DNA of 64,000 bases from Methanosarcina thermophila TM-1 (GTDB taxonomy: Archaea; Halobacteriota; Methanosarcinia; Methanosarcinales; Methanosarcinaceae): the NCBI RefSeq assembly GCF_000969885.1, contig NZ_CP009501.1:2556908-2620907 (forward strand), given 5' to 3'. The notes beneath the pieces are model-generated. The model was not told the DNA's origin and ran no database searches. It worked only from the letters and a program-made list of their open reading frames with translations. A program made the translations under genes and the position numbers. Shown one piece after another: positions 57,123 to 64,000 of this stretch (position 1 is its first letter; every line of letters starts with the position of its first letter).

Positions 57123-57746
57123 TCAGAGAAGTGGAGTTAAGCATGACTCGGCTTTTCTGAACTCAGGACCAGTAAGGTTAGGAGTCGAGGCAAGTTTTCC
57201 GAGCGCTCTTGCTTTTTCAAGCAGCCTGGGTCTGAAGGACACTTCAAGCTTATCCGTGCCAGCGGCAATTACAGTATCCAGAACATCAAAACCGAGATAG
57301 TAAAGAAGGCCAGCTGTGTATTTAAAATATGGTTTGAAGGCATCTCTGTCCGGACTGCCCTGGGAGAAGACAAGAATCAGTTTTTTATTGTCAAGTCTGC
57401 TCGAAAAATTAGGTTTTAAGAAGGCTGTCATTCGGTCAATTAAGAGTTTAGTCTGGGCTGTCATCTGCCACATGTAAACTGGAGAACCGAGTACAATCAT
57501 GTCTGCAGTCTGGATTTGTTGATAAATTTCCTGCATATCGTCATCTATGGGACAGCAGCCAGATTCCTGACATTTGCAGCAGGCGTCACAGCCTTTAATG
57601 TTTAGTGAGCCCAGATTGTAAATTACTTTTTCTGCACCGTTTTCGGCGGCTCCTTCGAGAATTGCGTTTACAAGCTTTGCTGTGTTTCCATTTATATTAG
57701 GACTGCCCACCAATCCAAGAACTTTAATGCTAGAACCCCCGTTCAA
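57123..57746 (-). CDS. NADPH-dependent FMN reductase / iron-sulfur flavoprotein-like protein
   Basis: A 207-residue flavodoxin-like protein. FMN-loop GLVGSPNINGNTAKLV, SPVYMWQMTAQTKLLIDR and the cysteine-rich insert CDACCKCQESGCCPIDDD are present. Iron-sulfur flavoproteins of methanogens carry a Cys cluster for a [4Fe-4S] centre here; this insert has six cysteines, so a modified cluster is possible. The start is unclear: the long frame uses a TTG, but GGGGGT six bases before an ATT codon suggests a start at IKVLGLVG. Confidence 0.85.
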   Translation of the reverse strand: MNGGSSIKVLGLVGSPNINGNTAKLVNAILEGAAENGAEKVIYNLGSLNIKGCDACCKCQESGCCPIDDDMQEIYQQIQTADMIVLGSPVYMWQMTAQTKLLIDRMTAFLKPNFSSRLDNKKLILVFSQGSPDRDAFKPYFKYTAGLLYYLGFDVLDTVIAAGTDKLEVSFRPRLLEKARALGKLASTPNLTGPEFRKAESCLTPLL

Positions 57747-58145
57747 ACGTTTAAAAATTTAGAATTTTAAACAAAAGTATAAACGAGTAATCAGCATAAA
57801 AATGTTTCCCCTGTTGAAAAAAGGAAAATAATCTGGTTAAGGAAGCACGACAGAAAAGGAAAAAAAGAATTAGAAAATGAAGAAAAAAGAAAAAAAGAAC
57901 TAGAGAGTGAGGAAAAGAGAAAAAGGAATCAGAAAATAAATTAAAAAGAGAATAAACTGGAAAGAAGGGAAAAATGGAAAATTAAAGGAAAAAGAAAAAG
58001 AGAAAAAAGAGCGAAATCAAAAAAGATAGGAAAAGAGAGGATAATTCTCTGTTAGCTTTTCCCTGTCTTTTTTTCTGCTTGATTAAACTTCCTTTAATTT
58101 CATCTGATAACTCTTTGATTTCTCCTGTTTTTATCTAATTTCGCT
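57747..58145. other. Polypurine tract in a long spacer
   Basis: From about 57845 to 58035 the plus strand is almost only A and G (units such as GAAAAAAGAAAAAAAGAAC). It has no sustained ORF. Such tracts can form triplex DNA, and on the minus strand give pyrimidine-rich transcripts that could end the surface-protein message at 58146. Confidence 0.7.
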
Positions 58146-60344
58146 TTAATCTCTCTTTATCTTTAAAAGGGCGAAAGCTCCAAGACCTGCAAGAAGTACC
58201 GGGAGAACTTTGAATCCAGGAATTGGAAAACTTTTCTCATCTGGTTCTGTGCGAGGTAATGCTGTATAGGTATCGTAATTGAAAATCGAGACTCCCAGGA
58301 AAGCCGGATCATTTGAATAATAATCTGAAAGTCCGGCAAAGAGTTCCTGTATAGAAAATTTATCCTTAAAACCTTCTTCCACAGAGACCTCGATTATTCC
58401 TCTTGAACCAGCGCCTCTTATCTCTCCCATCCCAAGTGCAACGGTATCAACAATTCCTGGCACTGAGTTAAGCTCTTCAACTTCCGAAGGATAAGCCCTG
58501 ATGATAAAGAAATCGACAAAAGGAGCGGTTTCTTCGATTCTGGATGCGTTATAATTTAACGGGAGGCTCGCTGAGATGGACACATTTTCTTCAGCTTCTG
58601 TACTGGCTGTTTCAAACAGTGTCCTGTAGTCTATTGAGCTTTCTTTAGAGCCTTCCCCGGCAGAGGAGTTTACGTAGATATTTATCCCGTCAAAGGGGGC
58701 GAGGGATTTTTCATTGTAATCCAGTATAGTATCCAGTGAACTCTGGCAGGTGTCACCGGCTCTGTTTTCTGTGCAACTTATGTTTTCCAGAATCACTGCG
58801 TGTACCGAAATTCCTTTTTCATGAGCCATCTTTACAAAGCGCTCGTATTGCCATACGTCCTTGCTGTCCACACTGAGGAAAATCGTATCTATTCCTGAGG
58901 AGTTAAGTTCCTCTACAAGGGTTGGGAAATCGAACCTGTAAGGGGAAGAAAGCCTGATTTCAGAGATATTCACATCGTATTCAGGGAATAGGGGATCGGA
59001 AGAGCTGGTTTTATTTTGGCTCAGGTTTTCCTGCGCCTGGACAACTCTCTCAGCAGCCGAGGATTCAGAATTTAATTTGGATCTTTGAGCTGCCTGAGGC
59101 TTAGGAAGAGTTCCCGACTGAGAACTAACCCCAGACCAGGAAGTGTTTCCAGAGCTATTCTCAAAGGCGTTTTCAGAGTTGTTTCCGGAATCATTTTCGG
59201 AATTATCGCCATAATTATTTTTAGAAAGGTTTACAGAATTATCCTCAAAAGTGCTTTCTGAAGAAACTCCATCTTCACCATGAGCTGAAACAACCTTGAC
59301 TATCGGTTCGGCTTCGACAAATTTCCGGACAAAAACGTAATCGACTGCCATATAGCCTGTATTCTTCGATGCATCCTTGTAGGAAGCGGCATACAGATAA
59401 ACATGCATTGGGAAATTGGTAACATAATCATTTGAAGCAAAGTCCATTTTAGAGTCCCGGACACCGTTTTTAAACCATGACACCTTGCGAGTACCGTTTT
59501 CCTCATACCAGGCAATTCCTGAGACATACCATTCTCCCTCAGGAACATTGACATCAGTTACGTCGTAGAGAGTATTCTTTTCCTTCCTGTAGGTTGTTCC
59601 AAGGTTAACATGGCTTTCATTGGCAAGTTCAGTTTCATGCTTTATTTCATTTTTTTTGCTGTCTATTTGATCTATGAAACCCTGCCGTAGTAAGGGCCCT
59701 CTAGCATCCGTGCCTGTAGTGACTTTCATTCTTTTGACAACAAACATAGAATTAATATCAAAATTCTTTTTGCTGTAAATCATAGAGGAGTCGTAAGCAT
59801 GGGCTTTTGGGGCTGCAACATTACAAATCCCATTTTTAACCTCAACTAAACCTCCTCCTGCACTTTCAGAATTCCATTCAAGCTCGTTGAGGTTATTGCC
59901 CTCGAAGTCATCAAAAAAGTCGAATGTTTTCTCTCCATTGCTCATGGCTTCAGCATCCGGGTTCCCATATTTCATTAGGATTTTGCCGGTTTTGTTTGCA
60001 GGAAGAGACGGAAGCCTGACCCATATAAGAGCTTCTTTATTTTCAGGGTCCCAGGTTTCAATCCAGTAATTGAGCGTTCTATCTCCTGACAAAAATCGAA
60101 TATCTGAACCGTCATTTTTTGCATTTGAGAAATTGAAATTGGATGAGTTCAAACTAACAGGGACAGTATATCCTTGCAGAGTTTTGCCGGAGTTCTCAGT
60201 AACTACGATTTCCTGAGAGTAGTTCCATGAATTTTCACTTGTTGATGGGTTCCACGTATTGTCTATAGCGCCCAGGGCGCAGCCTGTTAACAAAATTAAT
60301 AAAAACAATAAAGTAATCCAGCATACAATAGATCTTTTTGTCAT
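58146..60344 (-). CDS. DUF2341 surface protein with PGF-CTERM-like anchor
   Basis: A 732-residue exported protein. Signal region residues 1-26 with LTGC (lipobox-like). Then a DUF2341-type beta-sandwich (about 40-125; SWNYSQEIVVTENSGKTLQ) and a lectin-like domain to about 350. A Ser/Asn-rich linker (380-470) follows, then a region with VNISEIRLSSPYRF and DTIFLSVDSKDVWQYERFV that resembles a TIM-barrel glycosidase-like fold (about 480-700). The tail PGFKVLPVLLAGLGAFALLK plus IKRD is PGF-CTERM-like, so archaeosortase anchoring is expected. Confidence 0.83.
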   Translation of the reverse strand: MTKRSIVCWITLLFLLILLTGCALGAIDNTWNPSTSENSWNYSQEIVVTENSGKTLQGYTVPVSLNSSNFNFSNAKNDGSDIRFLSGDRTLNYWIETWDPENKEALIWVRLPSLPANKTGKILMKYGNPDAEAMSNGEKTFDFFDDFEGNNLNELEWNSESAGGGLVEVKNGICNVAAPKAHAYDSSMIYSKKNFDINSMFVVKRMKVTTGTDARGPLLRQGFIDQIDSKKNEIKHETELANESHVNLGTTYRKEKNTLYDVTDVNVPEGEWYVSGIAWYEENGTRKVSWFKNGVRDSKMDFASNDYVTNFPMHVYLYAASYKDASKNTGYMAVDYVFVRKFVEAEPIVKVVSAHGEDGVSSESTFEDNSVNLSKNNYGDNSENDSGNNSENAFENSSGNTSWSGVSSQSGTLPKPQAAQRSKLNSESSAAERVVQAQENLSQNKTSSSDPLFPEYDVNISEIRLSSPYRFDFPTLVEELNSSGIDTIFLSVDSKDVWQYERFVKMAHEKGISVHAVILENISCTENRAGDTCQSSLDTILDYNEKSLAPFDGINIYVNSSAGEGSKESSIDYRTLFETASTEAEENVSISASLPLNYNASRIEETAPFVDFFIIRAYPSEVEELNSVPGIVDTVALGMGEIRGAGSRGIIEVSVEEGFKDKFSIQELFAGLSDYYSNDPAFLGVSIFNYDTYTALPRTEPDEKSFPIPGFKVLPVLLAGLGAFALLKIKRD

Positions 60345-60654
60345 CTTTAGAAGCCTCTCATAAGCCCTTTTTAAACCAGATTGAGATTAGTATGAGAATT
60401 TTGACAGGTAATGGTTACTTACCTGAAAACAATAAACCTTTTCATAATAATGTCTAAAATAATGTCTAAAATAATAAAGATAATGATATTGGCGGAACTG
60501 ATAAAAAATCTGAAAAATAACAATGTCCAGTCACTCTAATAGAAAATCTGAAGATTACTATGTCTAATGGTTCTAATAAAAAATCTAAAAAATTACGATG
60601 TTTAGGGAAAGGAATCCGAAACTGTAATAAAGAATCTTCGCAATTACAATTCAG
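60345..60654. repeat. Spacer with three 37-38-bp tandem repeats ahead of dut
   Basis: Units starting CTGATAAAAAATCTGAAAAA, CTAATAGAAAATCTGAAGAT and CTAATAAAAAATCTAAAAAA begin at 60498, 60536 and 60573. They lie directly upstream of dut, ending near 60609. A second small repeat, AATAATGTCTAAA twice, lies near 60446-60470. They may be tandem operators or merely slippage products. Confidence 0.75.
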
Positions 60655-61170
60655 ATGACGCTTTTATCCAGTACCGAATTGAGAAAACTTATGCAGGCAA
60701 ATCCTCCTTTGCTTGAAAACGCTGTTGACATCGAGACCCAGATCCAGCCAAATGGGATTGAACTTACCCTGAAAGAAATAAAAACAATAGAAGGTTCTGG
60801 AGCTGTGGATTTTGATAATTCTGAAAGAAAGCTGCCAGATGGAAAATTCCTTGAATTCGACAGTGATGGCTGGATTCACCTGCCAAAGGGAATCTATAAA
60901 GTGCTTTTTAATGAGATTGTAAATATTCCCATGAACCTGGCAGCAATTGCAAAGCCACGATCAACGCTTATTCGCTGCGGGGCTACTCTTGAGACTGCAG
61001 TATGGGACGCGGGATACAGAGGGCGCAGTGAGTCGTTGCTGGTAGTTTATAATGCTTCTGGCTTCAGGCTGAAAAAGAACGCACGAATTATGCAGCTTTT
61101 ATTCTATACACTGGACACCGAGGTAGAAAAAGGATATTCAGGGATATACCAGAACGAAAATACAAAATGA
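60655..61170 (+). CDS. dut: Deoxyuridine 5'-triphosphate nucleotidohydrolase (dUTPase)
   Basis: Hydrolyses dUTP to dUMP, keeping uracil out of DNA. The 171-residue trimer-type protein carries [37 protein letters not shown] and [10 protein letters not shown], motifs of the archaeal dUTPase/dCTP deaminase family. Length and the simple WDAGYRG site favour dUTPase over dCTP deaminase. It is 14 bases upstream of the next frame. Confidence 0.88.
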   Translation: MTLLSSTELRKLMQANPPLLENAVDIETQIQPNGIELTLKEIKTIEGSGAVDFDNSERKLPDGKFLEFDSDGWIHLPKGIYKVLFNEIVNIPMNLAAIAKPRSTLIRCGATLETAVWDAGYRGRSESLLVVYNASGFRLKKNARIMQLLFYTLDTEVEKGYSGIYQNENTK

Positions 61171-61246
61171 ACTCTTAAAAACGATGATAGAGATCTTTAG
61201 AAAATATGTCGATAAGTATATATTATCTGATCTGCAATATAACAGC

Positions 61247-62044
61247 ATGAGCACTATAGGTAAATCCATAAGGATGGAGCGTATCTTCAATCGAAATACG
61301 GGTAATACGATTATTGTTCCTATGGACCATGGAGTAAGTTTAGGTCCAATTGAAGGGCTTAGAAACCTTCAGGAAGCTGTAAACAAAGTCGCAGAGGGCG
61401 GGGCAAACGCCGTACTCGGGCACATGGGTCTTGCCAAACATGGACATAGGGGATATGGGCGCGATGTCGGTCTTATAATCCACCTATCAGCTTCAACTTC
61501 TCTTTCCTCTGATCCGAACCATAAAGTTCTGGTAACAAAAGTAGAAGAAGCTATAAAAGTTGGAGCTGATGGAGTATCGGTTCATATAAACATAGGGGCT
61601 GAAGACGAGTACGAGATGTTGCAGGGATTAGGCTATGTGGCAAGAAAGTGTGATAAATGGGGAATGCCTCTCCTTGCCATGATGTATCCACGCGGGAGAA
61701 AGGTTCACTCTGAATATGATGTGGATGTCGTAAAACATGCAGCCCGGATTGGAGCCGAGCTTGGGGCTGATATCATTAAGACAAACTATACCGGAAGTCC
61801 TGAAACCTTTAAAGAGGTCGTTGAAGGATGCCCTGTACCTGTAATCATTGCAGGCGGTCCGAAAATGAATTCTGAGCAGGAACTGCTGGAGATGATCGAA
61901 GGTTCTCTTGAAGCAGGAGGAAGGGGTGTTGCTATTGGAAGAAATGTTTTCCAAGCTCAGGACCCCACAGGGCTTGTCCGCAAAATTGCAAAAATCGTTC
62001 ATGAGGGCGTGAGCGTGGAGGAGTTATCGAAATCAGGCAGGTAA
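61247..62044 (+). CDS. aroA': 2-Amino-3,7-dideoxy-D-threo-hept-6-ulosonate synthase (ADH synthase)
   Basis: First step of the archaeal dehydroquinate route to aromatic amino acids, a class I aldolase-type reaction of aspartate semialdehyde with a C6 ketose phosphate. I prefer ATG 61247 (265 residues, [15 protein letters not shown]), the family's usual length; an in-frame ATG at 61184 would add 21 unrelated residues. Motifs: [23 protein letters not shown] and the Schiff-base Lys in [15 protein letters not shown]. Class I fructose-bisphosphate aldolase activity is the alternative. Confidence 0.87.
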   Translation: MSTIGKSIRMERIFNRNTGNTIIVPMDHGVSLGPIEGLRNLQEAVNKVAEGGANAVLGHMGLAKHGHRGYGRDVGLIIHLSASTSLSSDPNHKVLVTKVEEAIKVGADGVSVHINIGAEDEYEMLQGLGYVARKCDKWGMPLLAMMYPRGRKVHSEYDVDVVKHAARIGAELGADIIKTNYTGSPETFKEVVEGCPVPVIIAGGPKMNSEQELLEMIEGSLEAGGRGVAIGRNVFQAQDPTGLVRKIAKIVHEGVSVEELSKSGR

Positions 62045-62883
62045 ATCTGAAGGTTAAAAGCCTGATTTAAATTACAATCTTCTTTATTCCTCTTTATTCC
62101 TCTTTATTCCTCTTTATTCCTCTTTATTCCTCTTTATTCCTCTTTATTTCTCTTTATCCTCTTTATCCTCTTTACCTTCTTTACTCTTCTTTATTCCTCT
62201 TTTATCTTCATTAATTTTTTAGGAAAGATTCCCCCAGAACAAATCACTCAGGCATGATATCCAGAATAGGGAGAACAACTGAGAAGAGTGAAAGAAAACA
62301 AAGATGAGTGAAAGAAAACCACTTAGAAGAGTAAAAGAGAACAAAGATGAATGAAAGAGAACAACTGAGGAGAGTTAAGCCGGAAATCATGTATATAACT
62401 CAATATATTTTATTGAAAACAGGTTGTTAACCTGTAGATTCCAGTGGAAATAAGGGGGTACTGAAGCTCTCAGGAAAGTTGATAAAAAGATAAGAATGAA
62501 TGCACTCAAGAGAATAAATATTTACAGACCCTCAAGCGAACTTTAAGAGATAAAATTGCAGAAAAAGTGCCTGAGGGTCTTCAACAATCAAACCAAAACG
62601 GAGAAGAGAAACTCTCTAGAATGAAAAATGAAAATATTAGAGATAAATTGAGGAGTATATAGAAAAGAAACAAAAAAGAGAGAAACGAAAGAAATACAGA
62701 TAGTAAAGAAAATTAACCCGCAGAAGTTTCCAGTGGAAATAAAGGGGTCCCTCTTTACAACAGAGATTAAATAAAGTCAAAAGTCTCAAAAAACAGAGCA
62801 TAGATAGCGGAGAATTGAAGTAAAAAAATAAAAAAATCTGGAAAATTAAAAGTAAATATGAAAAATTGGAGGAAAGTTAGGAA
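62045..62883. repeat. Repeat-rich spacer before the radical SAM gene
   Basis: Three separate repeats. (1) 62081-62140: TCTTTATTCC, six perfect 10-base copies, then degenerate ones to about 62200. (2) 62275-62375: a 43-44-base unit around CTGAGAAGAGTGAAAGAAAA present twice with a third start. (3) TTAACC..AGATTCCAGTGGAAATAA..GGGGT at 62427-62460 and again at 62713-62750. The last has a TTCCAGTGGAA palindrome. No protein gene is visible. Confidence 0.8.
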
Positions 62884-63879
62884 TTAGAGATCAACAAGGG
62901 GAACAAGATCACAGCCTGTACATTTCAAGCACATGGTCTTTGCAAGCCTCGGATCGAGTCCATACTTCTTAAGGATTTCGGCTTCAAGTTTTGCGAGTTT
63001 TAATATGCGTTCAGGGGACGGTCGCTCAGTAAAACAGTCTCCAGCCCTCAGAGGATGCGGGTTTACCGGCCGCAGAATAGGGATTACTCCCATTTTTGCA
63101 AGTGTATTGACTCCTTCCCTTACAGAATCGTCACTTTCTCCAAGCCCGATTATAAAATTACTGAAAACCCGGTTTTTTCCGAAAATGCTTACAGCTTCCT
63201 TCAGTCTATCCAGAATATAGTCAATAGATAGGTCTTCACAAACTTTTTTGAAGACATCCCTATCCATAGTCTCAACATTATATTTGACTTCAGAAACCCC
63301 TGCCTCATAGAATTTTCTGGAACAACCTTCTGTAGGATACACCGAGACTCCGATAGGAACGTTGTATTTTTTGAGAGCAGGAAGCAATTTGAGCACACGC
63401 TCCACCTCTCCTTCAAGAGAGGTTTCAACCCCAGAGGTAAGGGAAATGGCTTTAAGATCTCCAGCCTGTAAAACCTCATCAATTATGCTCAGAACTTCCT
63501 CCTCACTTTTAACATTTCCCTTCAATTTGGGCACAGGGCAGTATTTGCAGTCAAATATGCACTTCTCACAAAGGGTTATATAAGCCTGATTAGGACAGTG
63601 GGCAAGCGCAGGCTCAAGTTTTCCCTCTACAAGTTTTTTTCCCATATAGAAAAGCGCAACACTTCCTTCGTCCTCATCTTTCTGAATAGAAAGTGGAGAA
63701 TCTTCTCTTATGTTCAGCCTTACTCGTGTTTCTCCCGATCTGAAGAATACTGATCTTGTACCCGCCCCGGGACCCGCAGTTGACCCCCGAGCTCGTGGAA
63801 TAAGTGAAGGATCTATGGAAACTGAGCCTATTGAAATAAGGAAAGCTTTCATTTCTGGTGTAATTGACCTGCTTTGCAT
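62884..63879 (-). CDS. Radical SAM protein, unknown function
   Basis: A 331-residue radical SAM enzyme. The N-terminal 90 residues are unusual (MQSRSITPEMKAFLISIGSV). The cluster motif is CIFDCKYC (CX3CX2C) with an extra Cys before it (LCEKC). Downstream barrel motifs are GVSVYPTEGC, SNFIIGLGES and ILRPVNPHPLRAGD. The C-terminus has CLKCTGCDLVPLVDL, a possible auxiliary cluster site. AAGGAG lies seven bases before the ATG. It is not a recognised named enzyme; a methanogen-specific modification role is conceivable. Confidence 0.82.
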   Translation of the reverse strand: MQSRSITPEMKAFLISIGSVSIDPSLIPRARGSTAGPGAGTRSVFFRSGETRVRLNIREDSPLSIQKDEDEGSVALFYMGKKLVEGKLEPALAHCPNQAYITLCEKCIFDCKYCPVPKLKGNVKSEEEVLSIIDEVLQAGDLKAISLTSGVETSLEGEVERVLKLLPALKKYNVPIGVSVYPTEGCSRKFYEAGVSEVKYNVETMDRDVFKKVCEDLSIDYILDRLKEAVSIFGKNRVFSNFIIGLGESDDSVREGVNTLAKMGVIPILRPVNPHPLRAGDCFTERPSPERILKLAKLEAEILKKYGLDPRLAKTMCLKCTGCDLVPLVDL

Positions 63880-64000
63880 TCAAATGCTCCTTAGAGTAAT
63901 TACAAGACGCCGTTAATATAATTATAGAACGATTATAGAGTGATAATAAACAGTCACAAATGATCACAATGTTAACACAAAGGAATTCAAGTTAATTATT

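Noticed and set aside
57802-57944. A lysine/glutamate-rich coiled-coil small ORF in the polypurine tract
   Set aside because: On careful reading the frame from the ATG meets TAA after ten codons; the charged pattern is a by-product of purine-only DNA.

Overview
The window is chromosome of a methanogenic archaeon, almost certainly a Methanosarcina. The signs are a methanol:corrinoid methyltransferase pair (mtaC-mtaB) beside two Msr/FilR1-type regulators, archaeal information-processing genes (TFB, Gar1, RpoN, RpoK, RPA, archaeal RNase J), a complete stretch of archaeal isoprenoid lipid genes, surface proteins with PGF-CTERM-like tails, GGTGAT-type Shine-Dalgarno sequences, and long AT-rich intergenic regions. 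The species cannot be fixed from sequence reading alone.

Layout. 1-4.5 kb: end of hemL, then hemC, pyrD-pyrK, an FAH-family hydrolase and a small winged-helix protein, closely spaced. 4.5-6.6 kb: a GC-richer repeated element and an AT-rich repeat tract, then archaeal GluRS. 6.6-15.3 kb is an accessory, surface-protein region: a secreted beta-helix protein whose leader and signal-peptide start are present in three tandem diverged copies, an IS200/IS605-type TnpB remnant, a broken secreted glycosidase-like gene, a double beta-propeller protein and a NosD-like PGF-CTERM protein. 15.6-20.3 kb: RPA and its partner protein, serA, a DUF2240 protein. 20.4-22.2 kb: a pyruvate/indolepyruvate decarboxylase-like gene.

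22.9-33.1 kb is the conserved core: L18e-L13-S9-RpoN-tRNA-Pro-RpoK-S2, then MEMO, mevalonate kinase, isopentenyl phosphate kinase, type 2 IPP isomerase, RNase J and a polyprenyl diphosphate synthase. Together these make the C5 units and polymerise them for archaeal lipids. A 1.1-kb decayed stretch interrupts the lipid genes between the isomerase and RNase J. 33.4-40.8 kb: ppdK, gar1, tfb, a LysE exporter, a membrane protein, trm5 and tRNA-Thr.

40.8-47.1 kb is accessory again: a PocR/PAS histidine kinase, a DUF1699 protein, a frameshifted antitoxin relic, a monooxygenase-like ORF without a normal start, a degraded 52-bp copy of the tRNA-Thr 3' part, an erythromycin-esterase-like gene and a nuclease-family fragment. 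It looks like the scar of one or more insertions at the tRNA-Thr gene. 47.2-53.1 kb: a short ferredoxin, a hypoxanthine-DNA glycosylase, two Msr-type regulators, a 0.9-kb leader region and mtaC-mtaB. 53.7-64 kb: glycosyltransferase, HAD phosphatase, MsrB, iron-sulfur flavoprotein-like protein, a large DUF2341 PGF-CTERM surface protein, dUTPase, an aroA'-type aldolase and a radical SAM protein, separated by unusually repeat-rich spacers. No rRNA gene or CRISPR array is present.
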